Assembly: GCA_015680685.1 (NCBI GenBank)
Contig: MNCI01007783.1
Location: 23,112-87,111, forward strand
Source: Gnetum montanum
Lineage: Eukaryota > Streptophyta > Gnetopsida > Gnetales > Gnetaceae
DNA length: 64,000 nt
Reading direction: 5' to 3'
In this document: positions 34,773 to 46,200 of the stretch, piece by piece
How the letters are laid out: every line of letters begins with the position of its first letter
Position numbering within the stretch: position 1 is the stretch's first letter
Notes under the pieces: model-generated
Seen by the model: the letters and a program-made list of their open reading frames with translations, nothing else
The model's database searches: none
Told to the model about the DNA's origin: nothing
Program-made: the position numbers and the translations under genes

Positions 34773-35644
34773 TGATGAGTGGCGAGGTATCCCTACACTC
34801 AACCATATGAAACGAGCATAGCACGCATGATCCAGTCGAACTCCGTAGACTAAATTCCTAGACACCGCAAGGAACACTTGGGGTTAATTAATCGTTGTCT
34901 TCCCAGACTTACTTGTTGTTGTCATGGTGTATGGTTAAGTAAGTCCAAGGTATATGATTTTTTTGGACTTTTCAAGTTTATCTCCTATGCTAAGGGGTGA
35001 AAGGTTGAGAGAACTAACTACTCTAACTAATGTCCTAAGTCTAAATTAACTAGCGTTAGCATCTGTTCCCACTTACCGTACACACCCTGAACTGTGCAAC
35101 TGTGGCTACCAAATGCTAATCATTACTGGGATTACTACATGTAACGCATGTGCTCAAAGCGGTCGTACTAAGGCACCTAGCTAGCCTAAGTGTGACGAGT
35201 AGCTGATTCCTTGACTAGTCATACTCATCCCACGTTCTAGGAGATAAGGGTGAGAGAATCTAATCACGATGAGTAGCCGTACACATTTGTCAATGCTCGT
35301 AACCAAGTCATACTCATGCCATGCTACTAGGAAAGAAATAAATAACATTAAATAAACCTATCCATGTACTGCAAGGTTTATCCACAAAGCTCGTCTTTAT
35401 TGCCATACACAACTTGCGTTTAGGCACAAAGCTGCTCAAATAAAGAACCATTCACTTGGGGGACTCCTACTGCAGGCGCATGGAAAATATTCTATCTCTG
35501 GGGTGATTAATCCACCAGAGCTTCGCTACTTCTAGCCTAGGATTAGAAATGAGGGGTGTGCCGCCTCTTATTTATAGATTTGGTGGTGGACCGCGATATC
35601 GCAGGCGATGTGATATCACGGCTTGTGCATATCGCGTCTCATCA
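34773..35644 (-). repeat. 5' LTR of element V
   Basis: 872 bp, TGATGAG to CTCATCA. Shorter than the 3' LTR mainly because the palindromic array is reduced to one unit (35,594-35,625) and a CCGTACAC/GTAATCAAG segment near 35,220 is lost. Confidence 0.92.
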
Positions 35645-35649
35645 ACTAC

Positions 35650-38502
35650 AAAAAATTGGATGACACATCCTTTAATGGCATGAAGGTAGTGGAGAAGATC
35701 AGAGAATCCTAGGTGGTGGATTCTCTTGAGTTTTTTAAGGACCTTCACTAGCTATGGCTATCCTACTATAGCTACAACCTCTGGTGAAAGGCAAGAGGCA
35801 TCTAGTAATGCCTTCATCTTCTCCTCCTTACTCTAGGGATCATTCAAAGTTCACACAACATTGCCAATGTGGGCTACAATGGGGATATCCCATGGATAGG
35901 GCATTATCGAGAATAACTCCTTAGTATTGAAAAACTAGGTAGCTAATTGTTTGCATTTGACATCAAATGCCCTAACTACATTTTGTAGCTCCTAGTAGTC
36001 ATTCATCCTTCTGGCCAAGTTCTTAGTGGTAGATCTTTGATTAGTGTATTTTCCCTTGAGAACTTTGAGTTTAGCATTTTCCACTATAGGCTTTTGCTTG
36101 GTGTCTTTGTGATGCTTGAACTCAACATTGTACAATAAATAAGAGTTGGCCATCTACTTCTCTACTTCCAACCAAGGTTGTCCAATAGTCAACATGGCCA
36201 AATTGGCATATCGAAGATTTGTGAGCTCCATGTATTCTATCATATCCTTAATTTGTAACTATTTCATGTGGATTTCCACCTTGTTGTAAGCATCCATCCC
36301 ATCAATGATGGGTTGCCACAATTCTCTTCATTGCTGGAGTTGTTGAAGGATTTCATTTATTTTTTCCTTCAACAAATGGATGTGTTTTTCATTCACTTCT
36401 TTCTGTAGATCAACTTGATCTCTGTAATGATCTTTAACTCCCTCAAATTTGAGAGCCTTTGATTTTTGGGTGCTACCTCTATTGCATACTTTTGGCGAAG
36501 GGCATGGACCTCCTCAATGGAGAGATTTTTATTTTTTGCTACCAATCACCTTATCTCTATGTCCACTTTAGCTAGTTGCTACTACTATTGATGGATGAAG
36601 TTTGTTAATTACTATTTGTGTTCATCAACATTTCGTAGGTGATGGTTCTTAGTAGTCAATTGTACATTCTCTTGGTGGGTTTGATCCAAGGCCTATTGAA
36701 TTTTGTGCTATGTAGCCTCTGCCAAGGATCGGTAGAACACCATTATCTCCATCACACCTTGAAACCATTTTAGTCTAATGTGAAGCTATTCAAGACCTTC
36801 ATCTTTTGTCAATGCTAAGTTGAGAAATGTAGGGTTAGGAATTTGAGCTCTCAATTCTATAGCTTTAGTAGCCAAGCATTTTTTTAGCTCCTTAGCTATT
36901 TCAAGTTGCCCCTCTAGAAACTCTAACTAGGTTGTAGTAATATTGTTTGGAAGATCAAAGATATCTAGAAGTAGTTGTCTAGTTTCCACTAGATGGCCTA
37001 GTAGTTCTTCATGTTGTGTTGCATTTATTCTACTACTTATGATCCTTGTAGACATCGACACATCCTTTACTATGTTGACATCTTGTACAGATGTCATAGG
37101 TGTATTGAGAGTTTTGGCAATGTGGTTAGCAATCACCATTATTGTTATCTTTTGTCCTTGGTGTTGCATCACCAATACTATTTTCCCCTCACCTTCCTCC
37201 AAGTGCACTGAGAAGGTCACAGTGTTTTCAGAAATTTTTGGTAGTGGTTGCTACTCTATAAGAGATACCATGACCTCTTTAGTGCTAAGATTCGATCTCA
37301 TCAATAATTACATTCTTTGGATCAAGAAAATGGATCCACCTTCACCCATTAGGCTAATTTTTAGGCCACCTCATTTAGATAACTCATTACTGGTCAGTAC
37401 ACAGATGGGTCTCCATCACTTTTGCCTATTCATTGCTCTTGTTCACTCAAGATCCTTTCTCAATACTTGTGCAATTTTTGGGCTATTGTAGCAACATCTA
37501 GAACAACATTTTGAGTGATAGTTGGAGGTGGTGGTTGCTACTCCTCTTCCTAAATGGTTGTTGTAGGCATGTTTTCCTTCATCATTTTTGCCTAATTAGC
37601 AATCAGGGCATGCCTAACAGCATCATTCATATAATAGATTATTCCTCCTCTGACAAAGTTTTTTAATGAGACATGGGAAGGGGAGTGCCTTTCTTCCACA
37701 TTCATTTTCTTTAAATCACTTCTCCATCTCTAGATAAATTAGCTATGGAAGGCTAATAGGGAATCTCAAACTCATAGCAGCACAAGCATGGGTAAAAAAG
37801 AAACTGTTTTTGCTAGGCCTCACTGTGGAATTTAGGTGAAAGGTTGCAATCTTGTAGTGGATCCTTTCTACTAGTGTGAGTGCACCAAACTCCTTATGAT
37901 CAACATCATAGGACTATTGCACTTGTTCTTTCTTGATGTTGGATCTACCTACATTGGAATCTTCACAAGATTCACCCTTATTTCTAGCAACCCCAGCACT
38001 TCAATAATGGCTTGCACTAAGTAGGATACTAAGATGTCCTTGTTTCTTATTGTTGATCCAGCCAGCCTATTATTCTAGAATAAAAATGCCTCTTCCATGT
38101 ACCACTTCCTAGTGGAAGTGATGATAGGTCACATGGGAGAGGTCTTTAGTTGGTCCTACACTTATTTTGCTACTTGCTCTAGGAAAGGACCAAAGGTTAA
38201 CCCCTAGAGCACTATTTTTTGAACCTCCCTTAATTTTCTTTGATTCTGGTAGGCTTCTATCAAGGTCACCATAATTTTTTCTTATTACACTAATGCAACA
38301 TCCTAGTGGGAATGTTTTATTGTTGTTATTGGTTTATAATTTGTTGAATAGATTTTACCTTGGCCTCTTCCCTAAGAGGACCTATGGTAGGAGTTGCAAG
38401 AGGTTCTTCTTGGGCCTGTTCTTGGCCCTTTCCTATTTTAGGCCATTTCTTCCTTGGTTGGGATGATCTTGCTTCCTGCATGTGTTTGCCTTTTGGTGCC
38501 AT
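35650..38502 (-). pseudogene. Extra ORF in env position of element IV, product unknown
   Basis: A clear start ATG at 38,502 opens a Lys/Gln-rich N-terminus (MAPKGKHMQEARSS). Further on come DQLKTSPMWP (about 38,140) and AIIEVLGLL (about 38,000), then a segment 37,220-36,927 with ELLGHLVETRQLLLDIFDLP, then long heptad-like charged stretches towards 35,700 that suggest coiled coils. The same blocks occur in element VII (DQLKGSPLWH, AILEVLNLP, DQLLQIGKVMTPLFNIP). The IDFS...LNLP pattern of the VII copy is reminiscent of the putative plant transposon protein/plant mobile domain group, but this is a guess. Many frameshifts; the end is cut by element V. No signal peptide or membrane segment was seen, so an envelope role is not supported. 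Confidence 0.6.
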
Positions 38503-39812
38503 CTATAGTCACAACACATCCATAGATTAGTAGATATAATGTGTAACTTTAAATTTTTGAATACCTTATCTTGTTAGTTAGTTACACTTTGGCTAAGGCT
38601 GGACCATGGTAGATTAATTATTTTATTAATTACTTATTAAGTTTTTATTGTAAATGTCGCCAGAGCTTGTTGGAAAGGTTTAACTCTTGTAATTTGATAT
38701 TTAATAATTGATTTCTTAGTTAAAATTTTGTGGGAGTTAGAAAAATGGTGAAATTTTTTTGTTTAAAATGGTACATTTGTGGCTCCCATGATAAAGATCT
38801 TCTCTTTAGTAGCTGCAGGGTCAAAGAATGGAGTGATTTGGACAAATAGTTAGGAAGTTATGGACTCTAGAAGGTTCTAGGCTTTGAAAATTTAAAAAAA
38901 TCCCTTGGTGTTTGTGAGAAAATGTAAAAATTTCAAAGTGGGGCCACACATATATATAGTATTTTTCCACTACGTCAATAAGGCCATATATATGGAACCT
39001 CGTATATTAGTTCACTCCATCAACAGGGCCTTGTATATGGAGCTTGAAGAAAAAAATTTTAAAATTTGAATATCTTAAAAATATATAAGGAATTTTTAAA
39101 TGAATTTGGGATCCATGGAGTTCTAGAAAACCCATGAATATGAGAAAATCATTGAAAAGGATCTTTGAAAGCTTAAAAATTGAGAAAATTGATGGAGAAT
39201 GTAGTTATTGAACAAAATATGTAAAGGAGCACATTGTTTGATGTAGAAGATGGATGTATGAAAGATTTTGATTGCAAGAATACCTAAGGGTAAGGTGCTT
39301 AACAAACCCAACCAAGAGAGATGCAAGTGGATCCTCCCCATAGCAGGCAGATGCCTTATTTTCCCTTGCATAACCTCAACCTATGGAGTCCATGAAGCTC
39401 ATAAGTGATGAATTGTTGATCAAAGTTAAGAATCAAAAACTTAAAAGATTCTACCTAAGAATTCAAGTACGTTAGACCAAGACATCAAATCAAGAACATG
39501 GATATAATAGTGAGGTGAGCTACAAACAACATAGATGGATGATGGAGAAGGTGAAATGAAATTCCAAATTGAGGTCATAAGAAATGCCTTATGAAGTTTT
39601 CTGTTTAAAATGACCTAAGAAGATCCATCCTTTGTCCAAACTAAACCAACATATTTTAGTGACTTTGCATCACCAGTCCAAGACCAATCCAACCCCTCGA
39701 GATACAAGAGTGCTTCCACAAAACAACCATCATTCCACAAAGAGAAGAAAAAAGAAGCAGGAAATGAGATAGGGCCTTAGTTAAAGGAGATCTTTAGCCA
39801 TTGGTAACATGT
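38503..39812 (-). other. Non-coding part of element IV between integrase and extra ORF (distal half)
   Basis: No gene supported. Around 38,945-39,030 short repeats with TATATGGA and CATCAACAGGGCC resemble motifs of the element IV U3. At 39,300-39,810 the block order (CCCACTAG-like bridge, CCAACCACTTCC-like, CATTCCACAAAG) parallels the 3' non-coding region of element II near 6,130-6,600. Interrupted at 39,812 by the solo LTR VI. Confidence 0.5.
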
Positions 39813-41700
39813 TGATGAGTGGCGAGGTACCCCTACACTCAACCATATGAAACGAGCGTAGCACACATGATCCGGTCGAACTCTACAGACTAAGTGCCTA
39901 CATGCTCCATGGAACACTTGGGGTTAATCATTCATTGTCTTCCGAGACTTACTTGTGGTTGTCACGGTGTATGGTTAAGTAAGTCCAAGGTATATGATTT
40001 TTATGGTCTTTTATGTTTTTCTCCTATGCTATCGAGATGAAGGGTTGAGAAACTAACTAACTCTAACTAATAACTAAGTCTAATTTACCTAGTGTTAGCA
40101 TCTATTCCCACTTCCCGTACACACCTTGAACCAATGCAACCATGGCTACCAAACGCTAACCGTTGCTGGGATCACCGCGCGTAACGCACGTGCTCAAAGT
40201 GGTCATACTGAGGCACCTAACTAGGAGGAAAGGGTTGAAAGAATCTATATAGCCTAAGTGTGATGAGTAGCTAATTTCTTGACTATCCATACACATATAG
40301 GACTACCACTGGGATTACCAAGCATAGATCCTGAATATGCCACTGGGTTACCAAGCAGTCACACGAGATACTCGTAATCAAGTCATACTCATACCGCATG
40401 TGATGAGCAGCTGATTCCTTGACTATCCGTACACATCCTTAGATGCTCGTAATCAAGTTGTACTCATTTCACATTCTAGGAGTTTAAGGGTGAGAGAGAA
40501 AACAATAAATAAAATCCTATTCCATGCACTGCAAGGTTTATTCAGAAAGCTTGTCTTTATTTCCATACACAACTTGTGTTTAGGTATAATGTTGCTTGAA
40601 TAAAGATCTATTCACTTTAGGACTCCTACTACGGGCACATGGAAAATATTCTATCTCTGGAGTGATCAAACTACCATAGTTTCCCTACTTATAACTCAAG
40701 ATGCCGAAATAAGGGAGAGATGCCTCTTATTTATAGATATGGTGGTGCGATCTAGTTGAACTTCGTAGAATAAGTGCTTACACGCCCCATGGAACAATTG
40801 GGGTTAATCATTCATTGTCTTCCTAGACTTACTTGTGGTTGTCATGGTGTATGGTTAAGTAAGTTCAAGGTATATGATTTTTATGGTCTTTTATGTTTTT
40901 CTTCTATACTATCGAGATGAAGGGTTGAGAAACTAACTAACTCTAATTAATGACTAAGTCTAATTTACCTAGCATCAGCATCCTTTCCCACTTACCGTAC
41001 ACAACCTGAATCGATGCAACCGTGGCTACCAAATTGTAATCATTGCTAGGATCACCGCGTATAATGCACATGCTTTAAGTGGTTGTACTAAGGCACCTAA
41101 CTAGGAGGAAAGGGTTGAAAGAATCTATCTAGCCTAAGTGCGATGAGCAGCTAATTCCTTGACTATCTGTACACATCTGGGACTACCACTGGGATTACCA
41201 AGTGTAGATCCTAAATACACCACTGGGTTACCAAGTAGTCACAAGAGATGCTTGTAATCAAGTCGTACTCATACCACATGTGATGAGTAGCCGATTCCTT
41301 GACTATCCGTACACATCCTTAGATGCTCGTAATCAAGTTGTACTCATTCCACATTCTCAGAGTTTAAGGGTGAGAGAGAAAATAATAAATAAAATCCTAT
41401 TCCATGCATTGCAAGGTTTATCCGAAAAGCTCGTCTTTATTGCTGTACACAACTTATGTTTAGGTACAATGTTGCTCTAATAAAGATCCATTCACTCTAG
41501 GACTCCTACTTTTGGCACATGGAAAATATTCTATCTCTGGAGTGATCAAACTGCTAGAGTTTCCCTACTTCTAACACAGGATGCTGAAACAAGGGAGAGC
41601 TATCTCTTATTTATAGATATGGTGGCGGCTTGCGATATCGTGTACACGACATCGCAGGGGACGATGCGATATCGTGGCTCATGCGAATCATGTCTCATCA
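39813..41700 (-). mobile_element. Element VI: solo LTR with internal tandem duplication
   Basis: TGATGAG at 39,813 and CTCATCA at 41,694-41,700, with perfect duplication CATGT (39,808-39,812 and 41,701-41,705). The 1,888-bp length is about twice a normal LTR: 39,813 to about 40,745 and about 40,746-41,700 are two copies of one LTR. The first lacks the palindromic U3 end and the second lacks the first 60 or so terminal bases. No PBS, polypurine tract or coding sequence lies between them. Confidence 0.85.
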
Positions 41701-42599
41701 CATGTCTTTCTAGTCCAATAACCAATGCTTGTAGCTTGTTGATTTGTTTGAGAGGTGTTCTTTAAATTTTTATCCTATATTTTTATTTTTATTTTTTAAT
41801 TTTGGATGGAAACCACACCATGCAAAGACTATATTTGACTTCTTGTTATTTGTTGACATGGAACTGTAAAAAGTCTATGAAAATACTCAAGCATCCAACC
41901 AAGTAGAAGAGTACAACAAGTATTAAGTCCCTTTTAATTCACACCCTGTGCAAACCTTTGAATCCTATCTAATTCCAAAAACTACCAAAGTCACAAATTT
42001 ATTAAAATTTTATTTAATGAAAGGAACCTAAAATTTCTAGAATAAGAAAAATCATAGACTTTGTGAATGGATGGATGTTATGGACTCACTTCCTATTCCA
42101 TGAAAAAAAATCCATGACTTAGCCTTCAGCAAAAAAATTTAAAAATAGAAACTAGACATTAGCAAACAAAACATAAAGCACAAACCACCACTAGAAATAG
42201 CTACAACACCACTACGTCCTATTGTCACAAAGCATGTTTACAGCAGAAATTTGAATCACACTATTAAAGTAAAATATATAAGATAGTGTAAATTATTCAA
42301 GAAATATTTAAATGTACTTATGATGGTTTAAAAAAAATGATGTAAAATAGGAAAAAAAATTTAAAATCAAAAGGTATAAAAGAAACAACTTACATAGACA
42401 AAAATGTGTGAAACAAAAAAAATAGAAAAACTAAGGAGCCATGTATATAGTTAGCATGGATGACCATCTCCTCCATGACTAAGTTTTAGGGAGGAGATAT
42501 GAAAGATTATGCATGGTTGTTAATTCGTTAAGGTATTTATTGTAATGGCTTACTTTGGCTCATGGAAAGGCTTCATCTGTTGAATGTTAACCAACTGCT
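41701..42599 (-). other. Non-coding part of element IV after the integrase
   Basis: Homologous to 6,600-7,400 of element II: ACCAATGCTTGTAGC, the CACACCATGCAAAGAC block (41,812-41,828), A-rich tract (42,320-42,430) and GACCATCTCCTCCATGACT (about 42,461). No gene. Confidence 0.65.
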
Positions 42600-43700
42600 T
42601 TTTATTTGGGCTCTCAATTTTGTATATGATCATGGCCCTAGAAGAAAAGGTTTTATCAATTATATAAGGTCCTTTCCACAATGTTTGGATTTTATTTTTT
42701 TGAGGTACATGTGTAGGATTCTAGTAGAGAACCTTATCTGCCAGTTGAAATTTTACTTCCTATATTCTAAGGTCATGACATTCACTATTGAATGCCTTGT
42801 ACACTTCATTCAAAGATAGGGCCATTGATTGATTTTTGTCTAGCATGTTGAGGTTGACTTTCTTTTTATGCTAGACTTAAGTCAAGATTCAGTTCATAGG
42901 TTGTTAAGAGTGTATGGAGCTTGGATTGAATCGAGAGCATTGGAAGTTTCTCATACACTAAATTGTAGGGAGAGTATCCAATAGGGAGTTTCCATGTTGA
43001 GCGGTAGGTCCAAAGGGCATTATTAAGTTTTGTGCTCCAATTTCTCCTATATTTGCTGATACTTCTTGTTGGGATTTTTGTGGTCTCCTTGTTAGTTACC
43101 TCTACGTAACCATTGGCTTGGGGATAATAGGGTGTTGTTAATTTATGTTTGACCTCCAAGTGTTGCATGAGTTTTCAAAAAGTGGCACTTGCAAAATGAG
43201 TTCCATTGCTAGACATTAATGCATATGACAGCCCAAACTTTTTTACAACATTTTGTTGTACAAATAGAGCAACAATGGATGATGCATAGTCGAGGATGGT
43301 TGCTACTTCTTCCCATTTGATGTAGTAGTTAACTGCTATGATAATGTACGCTTTTCCATTGGACATGGATGTGATGGAACCTATGAAGTTAATTTCCCAT
43401 ATGTCAAAGGGCTCCAATGGTTAAATCCACTATTGAGAATCCTCCATTCATGTAGTTATTTCATCATCTCATTGACAACATTCATAGGATCAGATAAATT
43501 GGTGGGCATCCTTGAAGATTGTAGGCCAATAGTATCCTACCATCTAGATTTTTATGATGATGCATCTTCCAACATAGTGGCCTCCATAATGGCCTTCATG
43601 AGCATCCTAGAGAATGCACAATTAGTCTACATCAGGGACATTCCAATGAACTAGGCCATCGATGCACACCTTGTAAAGGTGTCTATTGATTTTCATGAAG
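42600..43700 (-). pseudogene. Integrase remnant (element IV), inactive
   Basis: Core blocks on the minus strand: MEPFDIWEINFIGSITSMSNGKAYI (split here as EPFDIW and INFIGSI, 43,417-43,370), MSSNGTHFASATF (about 43,210) and PQANGYVEVTNKE (about 43,110), then WSTKLNNALWTYRSTWKLP. The first catalytic Asp is Asn (INFIG for IDFIG) and the second is Ser (SSNGTHF for SDNGTHF). Only the Glu of the triad remains. The zinc-finger region (43,640-43,440) is full of stops. The C-terminal part fades near 42,600. Confidence 0.8.
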
Positions 43701-44330
43701 TATTTAGCTTGATCAAGAAACTATTTTCATAAACCCTAGATCTTGTGGCATCTCTTAAGTAAGAAGGTTAGTGAGGATGCCATCATACCATTTTATTTCT
43801 GTGGGCATTTGTCCATTTATTGCTCTAGTAAAGAGGAGTTCATCTAGAAATTGATCAAAGAGTAGGCTTACCTCCTCTTTGTTATCCCATCTTAACTAAG
43901 AGAGATGATTAGCGATAACATTCTTAGTCCCTGTCTGATCTAGCATTATGAGATCAAATTCCTATAAGATCACAAGTCATCATATGATACAAGGACTCAT
44001 TATTGGCTTGTTCATTAGGAAGCATATGGCACTATGATATGTGTGCACAAACACTTTAGAGTGAAGCATATAGTGCCTAAACTTTTTGAGAGCATACACC
44101 ATTGCCATGAGTTCTTTCTCAATTGTGGTGTAATTTAATTATGCATCCATAATGCTTCAACTCATGGAGTGGATGTAATATGGATGTTTCTTATCCTCCA
44201 ACTACCTAAGCATAGCTCCCAAGGAATAATTACATGCATCCATCATTATATGAAATGGCCTGGACCAGTCTGGTGCCCATACAATTGAAATTTATATGAG
44301 TTTATTATTTCATTTTTAGAATGCATGTTC
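43701..44330 (-). pseudogene. RNase H remnant (element IV)
   Basis: Recognisable blocks: MMDACNYSLGAML (about 44,250), EKELMAMVYALKKFRHYML (shown as EKELMAMVYAL, about 44,120), VFVHTYHSAI (about 44,045; Asp to Tyr in the TDH motif) and IANHLS (about 43,915; Asp to Asn). With two acidic residues replaced and several stops it cannot be active. It aligns with 8,602-9,207 of element II. Confidence 0.78.
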
Positions 44331-45185
44331 ACACTCTTTGGTCCAAATGAATGAAGCATCTTTCTTTGTAAGCTTGACCAACAACTTTGTGATCTTAAAG
44401 AAATTTTCTATAAACTATTGGTAGTAGTCATTGTGTCCAAGGAATGATTGGACTTCTTTGACTATCTCTGGTTGGCATGTGATTCTTTGGATGACCCTTA
44501 TCTTTTCTAGGTCTACCTCAATACTTTCTTGAGAAATTCTATGCCCTAGTACTATACCTTTTTGGACCATTAAATGGATTTTCTACCAATTGAGCATAAG
44601 GTTTGTTTCAACACATCTTTTCAGTACTTACTCAAGGTAGTTTAGGGATTACTTAAATGTAGCCTTATAGGTAGAGAAGTAATCCATAAATACCTCTATC
44701 CCACTACAAATTTTCTATTAAAAAATACTAAGGACTAAGTATTGAAATGTTGTAGGGGTGTTGCATAAACTGAATAGCATCTTGCAATATCCAAAAGTCT
44801 CGTAGGAACTTACAAATTTTTTTTTTGGCCTAATTCTTGGGTGTAGTCTAGATTTGGTTATAGCCACTATAATCATCCAAGAAGCTATAATAACAATGTC
44901 CAGATATAGTGTCCAACACTTGGTTCATAAATGGAAATGAAAAATGGTCTTTAAATGTGGCCATATTCAATAGCCTAAAGTTGATGTAGACCTGCTACTT
45001 ACCACCTCTCTTTGATACAATTACAAGTGGGTTAACCCACTCACTATCCATGATGGGATAGATGAACCTCACCTTGAGGAGTTGTTCTATTTCCTCTTTG
45101 ATGATCTGCTTCAACTTGGGTTTTAGCCATCTTTGTGGCTACCTTCTTGGCTTCATGGCTAGGTCAATGTATATATGATGTTGGC
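44331..45185 (-). pseudogene. Reverse transcriptase remnant (element IV), active site lost
   Basis: Collinear with the RT of element II: FRLLNMATFKDHFSFPF (about 44,970), FLDDYSGYNQI (about 44,870), catalytic FMDYFS at 44,673-44,690 (second Asp changed to Tyr, codon 44,679-44,681) and SFLGHNDYYQ (about 44,430). Many stops. The alignment supports a common Athila-like origin of II and IV although their LTR bodies differ. Confidence 0.82.
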
Positions 45186-46200
45186 ATATCCTTGGATTAA
45201 TTCTGATCAACTCAAGATATGATCAAGCAAAGGCTGTTGGCCATTTGTTAACCACATTCAACAACTTTTCTTTTTATTTAGGAGCAAGATTTACATTAAT
45301 GATAACCAACTTGGCATTATTTAAAAATGCATACTCTATGCTGGCTGGTAGAGTTTTTAACTCTAGGGGATATTTCTTGAAATTATTAGGGATTTCCAAC
45401 TCTCCCCAACATGTATGATCATTTTCATCATCAGAAAGTTGATGAACTTGCTCAAGTTCATCCATGCCCATGACACAGTTACATATTAGGTTCTTAGTAG
45501 GTTTCATGCATAGTGTGTTACTATCGAAGCCAACTATCAGCCATTGGTTATCCTCCTATTTTGTAGTTGTTGGATACAGGCACCTTTGGATATTAGTTTC
45601 ATGTGCACATTGATTGCATGCTTTGATGAATGTACTTTTGATGGATCATATTTTCTACACATAATTGCACCTATTATCATTGTTTGTTATGCATGGAACT
45701 CACTTGTTCTATAGTTGTCCAAGTTCATTTTCCTTGGAGATTTCCAAAGAGAGGTCCTTGATGCCCATTCATACATCAATAGTGCTCAACCATGCACATC
45801 CCATAATGATAGGGAAATTTCCTTTGCAATTTTCAACCTTGATCACAAGAAAATTGGTAGGATAGGACTACCCATAAACTATGGTCATAATGTCTTTCAC
45901 TAACCTCAAAGGGATAGTGATTGATTGGTTTGCCAATTTTAAACAAATGTTACTCTTCTTAAGATGTGGTAAGTTTCAGGCCTTGTACATGTCATAGGGA
46001 ATGAGATTAACACCAGAACTAAAATCAAGAAGAGCCTTGCATGGCTCATATCTAATGATTTGTAAGTAAATAAGAGGGCTTCCTAGATTAGATCTTCTTG
46101 TGCAAAGGTTACTAGCCATGATCCAATCAAAGATAGCATGAGTTAACATAATGATGTGGATTTGAGGTGGCATTTAGTTTTAAGGGCTCTCAAATGTGTT
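45186..46200 (-). pseudogene. Protease and linker remnant (element IV)
   Basis: The open piece 46,173-45,976 carries ALLDFSSGVNLIP, with the catalytic Asp still present. A block corresponding to PIIMGRAW (here decayed, about 45,820-45,780) follows. The linker 45,507-45,274 (WGELEIPNNFKKYPLELKTLP) aligns with WGKLEIPKEFKQEPLELKPLP of element II. Stops separate the parts. Confidence 0.78.

Larger units (their letters stand above)
28355..35644 (-). mobile_element. Element V: Athila-like element with RT, RNase H and integrase deleted
   Basis: Same family as element II. The 5' LTR (34,773-35,644), PBS, gag and protease are present. Protease then joins directly, near 31,385-31,395, to sequence that in element II lies after the integrase (around 7,400). 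The missing part corresponds to about 2.9 kb of II, which agrees with the size difference between II and V. Flanks TCTAC (28,350-28,354) and ACTAC (35,645-35,649) are a 4/5 target duplication. The left border holds an odd second LTR start and an N (28,355-28,436). Confidence 0.83.

Noticed and set aside
35650-38502. Extra ORF as an envelope gene
   Set aside because: Position fits, but no signal peptide, membrane segment or glycoprotein feature could be seen.
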